Shown: positions 1-5,688, counted from the stretch's first letter. The stretch: DNA of 11,792 bases from Chitinophagaceae bacterium (GCA_003132765.1 PKYU01000341.1:952-12743); one strand, 5' to 3'. A program made the numbers and translations. Notes: generated by a model not told the origin, from the sequence alone.

Positions 1-1053
1 CACTATTTTAGATCGCATAACCGGAAGGCTTTGATTGCTGCAGCCGTAATTGCATCTGTAGTTTCAGTAACACGGTATGCGGGGATTACAATAATAGGGA
101 CAGGCGGAATATTATTACTTCTGAATATGAACTTGCCATTGCGGCGAAAACTACAGTACATATTATTGTACTCTGCGATAAGCCCTTTGTTATTAATCAT
201 TAACCTCGCCAGGAACTATACCGTCAGCGGAACTGTGAGTGGTAAACGTGAAAGATCTTTAACAACTGTATATGAAAATTTGCACAATGTAGGTTCTGTA
301 TTGTATGATTGGCTTCCCTTTTTAAACGGACATTATAATGGAGCAGGATGGCTAGTTATATTTTTAATTTTGATCCTTGCATTTGTATGCATTAAGCAAT
401 TCTTAAAGTATCACTGTTTGATAACCTATGAAAATATGTCGGCTGTTTTTTCGTTGCTTTATATATTGTTCATGGTAGTGACCGCAAGTATAACAAGGTT
501 TGAAACTTTGACTAGCAGGTTTCTTTCTCCAGTTATTATTCCACTGATATTGTGGGGAACTAACTGGATTGTTTCCTCACAAAAAAGAATCAGCCAAACA
601 CAAAGGAAATGGCTGGTGGCTTTGGGTGCAATCTTTTTTTTGAGTTTCCAGTATGGCCAGCTTGCAGCAGATTATGAAACCTGGGACGGAGTTAAAGATG
701 CAGGAATACCCGGATATACAGAGGATCAATGGAAATATTCAGAAACAGTATTATTCATTCAGAAAGATTCAATTCCATTTCAGAAAGGCTATACCATCTA
801 CTCTGATGCTAATGATGCCATTTATTTTTTTACCCGGAGGCAGGGGAATTTTTTGCCTCATAAAGAATCTTACTCTCAGCTAATGCAATTCTTAAATGAT
901 CGCCATTGTTATGTGGTTTGGTTTAACGATGGGGAGGACCCGGACTTGGTAGGCCTGGATTATATAACTAAAATAAAAAAGATGAAATTACTTAAACAAT
1001 TCAGTGATGGCGCTATTTATGTGTATGATTCAAAAAGCGTTATAGGCAGGTAA
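1..1053 (+). CDS. Polytopic membrane protein, 5'-truncated; probable GT39/ArnT-like glycosyltransferase C-terminal part
   Basis: The reading frame is open from the first base of the window, so the true start lies outside; the TTG at 31 is unlikely to be a real start. About 350 residues remain. Several hydrophobic membrane segments are visible: the stretch around IIGTGGILLLL, the one around YILLYSAISPLLLII, the one around WLVIFLILILAFVCI, one around FSLLYILFMVVTA and one near WLVALGAIFFLSF. They are followed by a hydrophilic C-terminal domain of about 130 residues. The order TRYAG, then a loop with RN, then a segment containing SRFLSPVIIPLILW is typical of Bacteroidota GT39-like polyprenyl-sugar transferases, but the catalytic acidic N-terminal loop is not in the window. 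This points to transfer of a sugar from a lipid carrier on the periplasmic side of the inner membrane. Family assignment is by resemblance only. A hairpin terminator follows directly, so it is probably the last gene of its unit. Confidence 0.6.
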   Translation, partial: HYFRSHNRKALIAAAVIASVVSVTRYAGITIIGTGGILLLLNMNLPLRRKLQYILLYSAISPLLLIINLARNYTVSGTVSGKRERSLTTVYENLHNVGSVLYDWLPFLNGHYNGAGWLVIFLILILAFVCIKQFLKYHCLITYENMSAVFSLLYILFMVVTASITRFETLTSRFLSPVIIPLILWGTNWIVSSQKRISQTQRKWLVALGAIFFLSFQYGQLAADYETWDGVKDAGIPGYTEDQWKYSETVLFIQKDSIPFQKGYTIYSDANDAIYFFTRRQGNFLPHKESYSQLMQFLNDRHCYVVWFNDGEDPDLVGLDYITKIKKMKLLKQFSDGAIYVYDSKSVIGR

Positions 1054-1057
1054 TTGC

Positions 1058-1080
1058 AAGGGGGTTGTTTGTCCCCTTTT
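1058..1080 (+). terminator. Hairpin terminator after the membrane protein gene
   Basis: Five bases after the TAA stop there is an inverted repeat, AAGGGG (1058-1063) with CCCCTT (1073-1078), separated by nine bases and ending in a short T run. The U tract is only four bases before AAGG, so it is a modest intrinsic terminator. The rest of the gap up to 1262 is AT-rich; GAACTTTG at 1123-1130 is one mismatch from the Bacteroidota -7 element, but no matching -33 box is clear. Confidence 0.5.
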
Positions 1081-1262
1081 AAGGATGTATTTTTTAAATA
1101 ATTCTTAAACTTTTAAATGGACGAACTTTGGGGAACCCTACAAGAACAGTAGAATTAAAAAGTACTGCATCCTGAAAATGTGACACCTTTAAAATAGAAG
1201 CATATTTTTCTAAAAAAATAATACATTACATCATGTTTTGATAAACTTCAAACCTGAGAAGA

Positions 1263-1922
1263 ATGAAAAATAAATATTTATCAATGGTAGTTGCAATTTT
1301 ACCCATTGCAATGAACGCGTCTTCACAGGTGACAGACAGGGATGGAAATACCTATAAAACGGTGAAGATCGGTGCACAGGAATGGATGGCAGAGAACCTG
1401 GATATGGCCCATTTTAGAAATGGCGATCCTATACCGAATGCTATTACAGCAGAGGAGTGGACAAAAGCCGGTGAAGAAGGCAGTCCTGCCTGGTGTTATT
1501 ATGATAATGATCCTGTAAATGGTAAGAAATATGGAAAACTCTACAATTGGTTTGCGGTTAATGATGCAAGAGGCTTAGCTCCTGAAGGTTGGTATGTGCC
1601 ATCATATCCTGAATGGGCTAAAATTACTAATCATTTAGGAGGCGAAAATGTGGCTGATAGCAAAATGAAATCCACGGAAGGATGGACAAGCAATGGTAAT
1701 GGAACAAATGAAAGTGGTTTTGCAGGACTTCCGGGAGGTAACCGATATAACGATGGAATGTTCCTATTAATTAACAATAACGGGGACTGGTGGAGTACTT
1801 TAACATTAGAGAGTTCAACCATTTTTGCCTATTATAGTAGTCTGAAAGATGAGAATGATAACATCAGATTCTATGGCGAAAATAAAGTAACCGGACATTC
1901 TGTGCGTTGCATTAAGAATTGA
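1263..1922 (+). CDS. Secreted FISUMP-domain protein
   Basis: The protein has 219 residues. It starts with a signal peptide (MKNKYLSMVVAILPIAMNASSQ), which supports the ATG at 1263. The mature part is a single FISUMP domain (Fibrobacter succinogenes major paralogous domain), recognisable from VTDRDGNTYKTVKIGAQEWMAENL near the N-terminus (residues about 23-46), GKLYNWFAV, APEGWYVPSYPEW, a GFAGLPGG segment, WWSTLT and the terminal HSVRCIKN. The domain is common in Bacteroidota and Fibrobacterota surface or secreted proteins; its biochemical role is not known, and an adhesion or substrate-contact role is often assumed. Here it makes up the whole protein, with no Ig-like, dockerin or type IX sorting domain, so the protein is probably released or periplasmic. 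It stands alone, with no clear operon partner. Confidence 0.9.
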   Translation: MKNKYLSMVVAILPIAMNASSQVTDRDGNTYKTVKIGAQEWMAENLDMAHFRNGDPIPNAITAEEWTKAGEEGSPAWCYYDNDPVNGKKYGKLYNWFAVNDARGLAPEGWYVPSYPEWAKITNHLGGENVADSKMKSTEGWTSNGNGTNESGFAGLPGGNRYNDGMFLLINNNGDWWSTLTLESSTIFAYYSSLKDENDNIRFYGENKVTGHSVRCIKN

Positions 1923-1973
1923 GCTATACAATATATTTTTCTTGACTAAATTACTCCAGACTTTTATTTGAGA

Positions 1974-2033
1974 TCAATTCTGTAGCAATAATGCATTAAC
2001 ATTTCCCTGGTAATTTTATTTAAAAGAGCAGCC
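1974..2033 (+). promoter_or_regulatory. Diverged 60-nt repeat element, copy A, with an inverted repeat
   Basis: This stretch matches 3117-3176 at 47 of 60 ungapped positions, in the same orientation. The best conserved blocks are TCAATTCTGT and ATTAACATTT. It holds an imperfect inverted repeat, ATTAACA (1995-2001) and TGGTAAT (2008-2014), separated by six bases; in copy B the arms are perfect. No convincing gene follows on this strand (only a 24-codon ORF at 2053-2127), so copy A may be the remains of a promoter region whose gene has been lost, or it may serve an unrecognised small transcript. The remainder of 1923-2214 is AT-rich and shows nothing else. Confidence 0.45.
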
Positions 2034-2214
2034 TAAAACCGGATTTTTATTAATGAATCAAGCAAACTTATTTGCCGGTTTATACATTATTATTTACCAA
2101 TTTTTGTTGATTCTTTTTACCGATTAGAATAGGATGAGGATAAACTAAGTCTGGGTGTTAATAGACAAGAAACCCGAAAATTTCATTTGAAAACGAAGAT
2201 GATTAGTTTCAAAA

Positions 2215-2887
2215 TTAAGGGTGATTTACAACCTCAATATTTGTAATAGGATGTACCTCCCATGCTGTTGCTCTCCAGTTCTTTGCATCTGCGGGGTTCG
2301 TATTTTCTGCTTCTGCAAAATGTTCCTCGTCAAAAAATAACCAACCTTGTATTTTAACCCAATGCCCGGTTAATTCAGATTTTAATTTAGCTGTACTCCA
2401 GCCAGTTCCCATTTGCCCCATTATAAACCGCATCCTTGGCGTTGCTCCTACAATCACTCGTTTATTACCCGTGGTTATGCTTGGATCTGCAATTAATAGA
2501 ATATGGGTATCTATAAAGGCAGGATCCGTCGCACCACAATTGCAGCCCTCTGTTCCTCCTGGGTTTTACTTCAAAAACATATGCTGTTAATTCCACCGCT
2601 TTGTTAATTTCCCATCGGTTGACATCGTTACCTGGTTCAAGAATTGGGTCTAATGTAATAGCCTTATAAAAATCTGTTGGTAATGGCATATTGTACCTGT
2701 TCTTTTGCCTGTTCAATTCCTGAAGTCTAAGCTCACTCGTTTTTCCTAAGGGTGGACATAAATTAAAAGTATCCAAACTCCCCAGCTTCATTGTATCAGA
2801 ATTTACCCGAATTACATTGCCTGGACCAATTTGTGCAAGAGAATGAAATGTGCCAATTAATAAAATAAGTATAAATACTTTTTTCAT
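2215..2887 (-). pseudogene. Frameshifted secreted protein of unknown function (WEVHP-motif family)
   Basis: Two adjacent reverse-strand reading frames (2926-2465 and 2457-2215) are parts of one gene. The best start is the ATG at 2887, which gives a clear signal peptide (MKKVFILILLIGTFHSLAQ); the longer start at 2926 would bury it. Reading is normal to AYVFEVKP. At the CCC run on the minus strand (plus-strand GGG 2561-2563) the frame moves. Removing one C restores GGTEGCNCGATDP and continues without any stop into TPRMRFIMGQMG, GHWVKIQGWLFFDEEH and the terminal ATAWEVHPITNIEV. The repaired protein would be 223 residues. The WE(V/I)HP(V/I)T C-terminal signature is one I associate with secreted bacterial proteins of unknown function; I cannot name an activity. 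As it stands the gene makes a 140-residue product (from 2887) with an unrelated tail. The lesion could be a real mutation or a base-calling error in a homopolymer. Confidence 0.75.
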
Positions 2888-3116
2888 TTTATTGTTTTTT
2901 GAAAAGTCAATAAACTTTCTAAACAAATTGTACTACTTGTTAGGGAGAATTTTTAATCTGACAAGAATCTGATTAAAGAACCGTCTTTTTTTTAATCATT
3001 TAGCATTAAATCATGAAGATCTAATCCTCATTTCCCGGCTACTTAAAGCTAATGAAATATAATTTTATTTACCTAATTATTTTTTTTACTCAAATACTCT
3101 TAACCCCTATCAACAC

Positions 3117-3176
3117 TCAATTCTGTGGCAATTCTGTATTAACATTTCATTGTTAATCTTATCTATAAAAGCAACG
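3117..3176 (+). promoter_or_regulatory. Diverged 60-nt repeat element, copy B, with a perfect inverted repeat upstream of the low-complexity secreted gene
   Basis: This is the second copy of the element at 1974-2033 (47/60 identical). It contains a perfect inverted repeat, ATTAACA (3138-3144) and TGTTAAT (3151-3157), with six bases between. It ends 37 bases before the ATG at 3214, where a promoter is expected. Conservation across two otherwise unrelated places suggests a protein-binding site or a promoter used by an alternative sigma factor; the standard Bacteroidota TAnnTTTG box is not evident. The rest of the 2888-3213 gap is AT-rich, with T runs near 2990 and 3080, and shows no gene. Confidence 0.5.
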
Positions 3177-3213
3177 TCTTATATGTATTCACTCACCAAC
3201 TAAAAATACAATT

Positions 3214-3600
3214 ATGAAAAAGATTATTACAGTATTATTCTTTGCAGGGTTTTTAACTGCTGCATCCTTTGCTCAATCCGGGCACCGTCAGCAAAATAAT
3301 ACTCAGTCTACCAGTAAGGGATATGGGTCACAACAAAATTCCGGGAATAGTCGTGGGCAATATTCCCAAAACTTCTCTACCAGTAATGGAGATTACAAGG
3401 ATTATCAACAGAAGAACCCAAATTATGAATATGATTATGGATATAATAAAGACAATGATCACCAGGATAGAGGAGATATGAGGAGAAATCAATATGATTA
3501 TTCACGCAACAATCAAAGAGGATTTGAAGATCATTTGTATAGGTCTTGGGGTAAAGATCCAAGACACCATAAAATGTATCGTGATAACAACAGAGATTAA
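3214..3600 (+). CDS. Small secreted low-complexity (Gln/Asn/Tyr/Arg-rich) protein
   Basis: The protein has 128 residues. It begins with a good signal peptide (MKKIITVLFFAGFLTAASFAQ), probably cut after SFAQ. The mature part has no recognisable domain. It is made almost entirely of Q, N, S, G, Y, D and R, with GYGSQQN, DYKDYQQ, NYEYDYGY and RRNQYDYSRNNQRG segments, and ends in a more ordered HLYRSWGKDPRHHKMYRDNN. Such a composition suggests an intrinsically disordered exported protein; a role in the envelope or in stress is possible but is inference. The upstream 60-nt element is the likely control region, and a strong hairpin terminator follows 22 bases after the stop, so it is a single-gene transcript. 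Homology is not recognised. Confidence 0.8.
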   Translation: MKKIITVLFFAGFLTAASFAQSGHRQQNNTQSTSKGYGSQQNSGNSRGQYSQNFSTSNGDYKDYQQKNPNYEYDYGYNKDNDHQDRGDMRRNQYDYSRNNQRGFEDHLYRSWGKDPRHHKMYRDNNRD

Positions 3601-3622
3601 TAATTTAACTCCTTTAACTAAG

Positions 3623-3648
3623 CCCCGCAATTGTGGGGTTCTTTATTT
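3623..3648 (+). terminator. Hairpin terminator between convergent genes
   Basis: CCCCGC (3623-3628) pairs with GTGGGG (3633-3638) around an AATT loop, with one G-U pair, followed by TTCTTTATTT. It lies between the rightward gene ending at 3600 and the leftward gene ending at 3675. The T tract is on the plus strand, so it mainly serves the rightward gene. Confidence 0.8.
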
Positions 3649-3674
3649 CATCTCATTTAGGGTGTTAAAATATG

Positions 3675-4178
3675 TTAGCTGGTTTTATCTTCATTTTTTT
3701 GTTCGGTATCCTTTAGTTCCTGCTCCATCTCGTTCTTAATATCATGAAGGTGATGAACTTCATCGATTGAATGAGGTTGCTGCAACGTTTCCTCTTTTTT
3801 TGTGAAATCACTTAGCTTGGTGTAATATTTATGAATAACTTTTAGTTCATCTTCTGTCATATTTTCTACATTAAGTAGCCTGTTACTTGCGATCTCGTTT
3901 GCTGCTACGAGTTCATTTAGCTTCAATTGTATTGCCAATGAACCTTTGTTTTGAGATTTCTGAATTAAGAATACCATCAGGAATGTTATGATAGTTGCTC
4001 CGGTGCTTAAAAAAGTTTGCCAATTTTCAGAATAGTGAAACACAGGTCCGGTAGCAACCCATATTATTATTAATAAAAATGCAACCATGAATGCAGCTGT
4101 GGTGCCGCTTGCTTTTGTAACAGATGAAGCGAATCTTTCAAAGCTATATTTTGAACGTCGCTCACTTTTCTTTTTCAT
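3675..4178 (-). CDS. Low affinity iron permease family protein
   Basis: The protein has 167 residues, a usual size for bacterial members of the low affinity iron permease family (Pfam Iron_permease). A basic N-terminus (MKKKSERRSKYSFERFA) is followed by a first membrane segment at about residues 26-46, then the family signature TGPVFHYSENWQ, and a second segment at about 55-73 ending TIITFLMVFLIQKSQN. After it come AIQLKLNEL and a charged cytoplasmic tail (about 90-167) rich in Glu and Lys, probably helical. The fungal relative (Fet4) carries iron, but for short bacterial forms with two membrane segments transport has not been firmly shown, so the name is a family label. The start at 4178 gives the expected N-terminus. 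A TGGTCA/TGACCA inverted repeat lies about 45-70 bases upstream. Confidence 0.88.
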   Translation of the reverse strand: MKKKSERRSKYSFERFASSVTKASGTTAAFMVAFLLIIIWVATGPVFHYSENWQTFLSTGATIITFLMVFLIQKSQNKGSLAIQLKLNELVAANEIASNRLLNVENMTEDELKVIHKYYTKLSDFTKKEETLQQPHSIDEVHHLHDIKNEMEQELKDTEQKNEDKTS

Positions 4179-4223
4179 TTTATTGTTTTATTGTTAGTAA
4201 TAAGATTTAAAAATCCCTATAAC

Positions 4224-4245
4224 TGGTCATTTTCTAATTTGACCA
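4224..4245 (-). promoter_or_regulatory. Inverted repeat upstream of the iron permease family gene
   Basis: TGGTCA (4224-4229) and TGACCA (4240-4245) form perfect 6-bp arms separated by ten bases. The site is in the gap between the stop of the hypothetical gene at 4286 and the permease start at 4178. It could be an operator for the permease gene or a weak hairpin ending the hypothetical gene; the AT-rich surroundings do not decide. The site does not resemble the classical 19-bp Fur box. Confidence 0.3.
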
Positions 4246-4285
4246 TTTTATTAGACGGGGAGGTACAATTATTTCCGGAACCAGT

Positions 4286-4546
4286 TTATACTCCAGCTAT
4301 GTTGCTTATATCAATATCAAGCAAATAAGGTTCCAGCTTTGTATTTGTGGAGAATGAAGTAAACTTAGTTATTGCGTTTATGCCACCGATATACATTACT
4401 TCCAAATAGAAATTATTAAGCTGGTAAAGACTATAGCCAATATCACCATCAAATCGCTGGGTTAAATGCACTACATACTCCCATAATACAGTCCCTTTTT
4501 CAAACTCATTTAGTGAGTTAAATTCATAAAGGGTAATATCCTTCAT
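4286..4546 (-). CDS. Conserved hypothetical protein (Bacteroidota type)
   Basis: The protein has 86 residues and neither signal peptide nor membrane segment, so it should be cytoplasmic. The pattern FNSLNEFEKGTVLWEYVVHL, then YSLYQLNNFYLEVMY, then an FTSFSTNTKLEPYLLDIDI end matches a family of short Bacteroidota proteins of unknown function that I have seen annotated only as hypothetical. The LYQ-x-xxFYxEVxY and LEPYLxxIDI elements are the most recognisable. It reads in the same direction as the permease gene, 107 bases upstream of it, so co-transcription is possible. No function can be given. Confidence 0.7.
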   Translation of the reverse strand: MKDITLYEFNSLNEFEKGTVLWEYVVHLTQRFDGDIGYSLYQLNNFYLEVMYIGGINAITKFTSFSTNTKLEPYLLDIDISNIAGV

Positions 4547-4648
4547 TACTGAATAGCTATTTGGTCGGGAGAATTTACTATTATCTCAGGTTTATTGGAA
4601 AATCCACGCAAATTGACCCCCTCGGCCAAATGAAACTGCTATCAAAAA

Positions 4649-4667
4649 TGGCAGGCTTTGCCTGCCA
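4649..4667. repeat. Perfect 8-bp hairpin at the edge of a decayed gene
   Basis: TGGCAGGC (4649-4656) and GCCTGCCA (4660-4667) pair perfectly around a TTT loop. The GC-rich 19-base palindrome stands out in an AT-rich region. It lies at the left edge of the DUF1016 remnant and has no T run after it, so it is more like a small palindromic repeat or a scar than a terminator. Confidence 0.5.
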
Positions 4668-4860
4668 AATTGAGCTGAACACATATTATTACACTGCTTG
4701 CCATCACAGACGATACACCAAGAAAGTTTATGAAAACCAGGCTGTGCATGAAAACTGGAGTTACGGGGAACTGGAAAGGTAAATAGATTCTTCCCTGTTT
4801 GAACGCCTTGCTTTGAGTAAAGATAAAAAAGGAGTGTTGTAACTTTCAGAAAAGGGAAAT
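4664..4860 (+). pseudogene. Decayed fragment of a DUF1016 (YhcG-type, PDDEXK nuclease) gene
   Basis: Reading across two frames recovers AKLS-stop-THIITLLAITDDTPRKF, then YENQAVHENWSYGELER-stop-IDSSLFERLALSKDKKGVL-stop-LSEKGN. This is the familiar middle segment of DUF1016 proteins, in which LSW, then FYE, then W(S)xxELxRQIDSxLFERL, then LSxKG follow in this order. The lesions are a TGA at 4676-4678 where Trp is expected, a missing T in the run at 4727-4729 that shifts the frame, a TAA at 4780-4782 where Gln is expected, and a TAA at 4840-4842. Neither the N-terminal helical domain nor the C-terminal nuclease core (D-ExK) is present. Intact relatives are associated with restriction and other defence genes. 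The many lesions argue for long decay rather than a sequencing error. Confidence 0.75.
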
Positions 4861-4921
4861 ATTAAAAGCTTTGCTGACACGTTTTACAAAAAATTTCCTC
4901 CTAAGCCTTCAAAAATCGGTT

Positions 4922-4953
4922 TTGCAAACTTTTTGTATTGGTTGCAAACTTTT
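4922..4953 (+). repeat. Two tandem 12-bp direct repeats, 20-bp period
   Basis: TTGCAAACTTTT occurs exactly at 4922-4933 and at 4942-4953. The 20-bp spacing is close to two turns of the helix, the arrangement expected for paired protein-binding sites. They lie about 130 bases before the start at 5082 and downstream of the DUF1016 remnant. No function is evident, and a chance local duplication in AT-rich DNA is possible. Confidence 0.5.
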
Positions 4954-4985
4954 CAGATGACTAAAGGCATAAATTGGAACTGAAT

Positions 4986-5012
4986 ACTATACGGCTGATT
5001 TAAATGTATAGT
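4986..5012 (+). terminator. Weak AT-rich hairpin followed by a T run
   Basis: ACTATAC (4986-4992) and GTATAGT (5006-5012) are perfect 7-bp arms with a 13-base loop, followed directly by TTTTAC. It could be a weak terminator for transcription from the decayed region. The low GC content makes it unstable, so confidence is low. Confidence 0.25.
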
Positions 5013-5036
5013 TTTTACTTTCCCAAATTTGTTCAT

Positions 5037-5065
5037 TATTTTTGGTTGTTCGTGGATCACGAACA
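5037..5065 (+). promoter_or_regulatory. Bacteroidota -7 box with an overlapping-start palindromic operator
   Basis: TATTTTTG (5037-5044) fits the Bacteroidota -7 consensus TAnnTTTG exactly; the -33 box is poor (a TTTTT run about 20 bases upstream). Two bases later comes a perfect palindrome, TGTTCGTG (5047-5054), GAT, CACGAACA (5058-5065). It would cover the transcription start and end 16 bases before the ATG at 5082. A site in this place is typical of autorepression. The gene downstream carries an AbiEi-type N-terminus, a family in which autoregulation of toxin-antitoxin operons is known, so this is a plausible surviving operator; binding is inferred. Confidence 0.55.
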
Positions 5066-5081
5066 TTTAAAATAACTGAAC

Positions 5082-5630
5082 ATGAAAGAGATTGAAATTA
5101 TAGACCGGGCAATTAATAAACTTCATGACATTACCGGAATTGAAATTGAATATAATCCTCACCCAGGGACAAAAGGACAAGTCGATGGAAGAATAATTAT
5201 AAAAGCCAGTCCGAAAATTATATTAGACGTTGAAAGTAAAAATGAGATAAGGGAATCTCATATATCTTCCCAAATAAACGGAAGCTATAAGAATAAAGAT
5301 TTTATTATTATATCCGGATCAGGTCCATGGCATCATTTAGTTGCAACTTATGATGGCGTTAGCACTGAAGTTTTTTATGTTGATAGCGTTATGGTGAAAA
5401 CCTGGGCCGACCTAAAAGGAGCTATTAAGGTCTTCACTCCAACGGAGGACATCTCAATTGGCACAGATTTGCCAAATTCGGCGTATACTGCTACAGATGA
5501 TGGTACCGGTAGATATTTTATTGCATGGGGCGGATATTGGACAGGAGACCTTGATGATATCATGATTTACAATACTCCATTAACGGCATCCCAGGTTACT
5601 CAAGTTTATAATCAACAATTGACTCAATAA
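5082..5630 (+). CDS. Chimeric ORF: AbiEi-type PD-(D/E)XK-like N-terminus joined to the C-terminal half of a LamG lectin domain
   Basis: The ORF has 182 residues and no signal peptide. Residues 1 to about 77 (IIDRAINKLHDITGIEIEY, VDGRIII, LDVESKNEIRESHISSQI) look like the start of Bacteroidota proteins annotated as type IV toxin-antitoxin AbiEi-family antitoxins, with a PD-(D/E)XK-like pattern: Asp in VDG and the E-S-K of VESK. Residues from about 79 (GPWHHLVATYDG, then VFYVDSVMV, ISIGTD, GDLDDIMIYNTPLTASQVTQVYN) are the second half of a LamG_3/concanavalin-like domain, which belongs in secreted proteins. Both domains are incomplete: the winged-helix part of the antitoxin and the first strands of the lectin are missing, and no toxin gene follows. 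The join falls near 5310-5325. A deletion that fused two unrelated genes fits best; a misassembly is the alternative. The promoter and operator appear to belong to the N-terminal partner, the terminator to the other. Confidence 0.65.
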   Translation: MKEIEIIDRAINKLHDITGIEIEYNPHPGTKGQVDGRIIIKASPKIILDVESKNEIRESHISSQINGSYKNKDFIIISGSGPWHHLVATYDGVSTEVFYVDSVMVKTWADLKGAIKVFTPTEDISIGTDLPNSAYTATDDGTGRYFIAWGGYWTGDLDDIMIYNTPLTASQVTQVYNQQLTQ

Positions 5631-5648
5631 AAAAAATAAATTATCCAT

Positions 5649-5688
5649 AAAACGCATTACAGGAGATATCTCCTGTAATGCGTTTTTT
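5649..5688 (+). terminator. Long perfect palindromic terminator
   Basis: A 38-base perfect palindrome spans 5649-5686 (arms 5649-5667 and 5668-5686; centre GATATC), with AAAACGCATTAC at the left and GTAATGCGTTTT at the right, extended to six T. It lies 18 bases after the stop at 5630. The A run on one side and T run on the other make it work in both directions, and it separates the debris region from the sugar operon. Confidence 0.9.

Noticed and set aside
31-1053. A start at TTG 31 for the first gene.
   Set aside because: The frame is open to base 1 and the TTG falls inside a membrane protein; the gene simply begins outside the window.
1123-1130. GAACTTTG as a Bacteroidota -7 promoter box for the FISUMP gene.
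   Set aside because: It has one mismatch at a key position, no good -33 partner, and would give a leader of about 125 bases.
2036-2081. AAACCGG (2036-2042) and CCGGTTT (2075-2081) as an inverted repeat.
   Set aside because: The arms are short and 32 bases apart, without a T run; this is not convincing as a hairpin or operator.
2053-2127. A 24-codon plus-strand ORF (MNQANLFAGLYIIIYQFLLI and four more residues) 19 bases after repeat copy A, resembling a small hydrophobic peptide.
   Set aside because: Hydrophobic short ORFs arise easily in AT-rich DNA; there is no ribosome binding evidence and no known relative. It is worth a check only if copy A proves to be a promoter.
2465-2926. Programmed ribosomal frameshifting at the CCC run instead of a mutation.
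   Set aside because: No slippery heptamer, downstream structure or internal Shine-Dalgarno stimulator is evident; a simple one-base indel is more likely.
3269-3739. Alternative-frame ORFs of 70 and 81 codons across the low-complexity gene and its terminator.
   Set aside because: The frame with the signal peptide is clearly the real one; these overlap it or run through the terminator.
4561-4782. A 73-codon ORF from a TTG start.
   Set aside because: Only its C-terminal part is meaningful, as a piece of the DUF1016 remnant; the N-terminal part crosses a hairpin and has no family resemblance.
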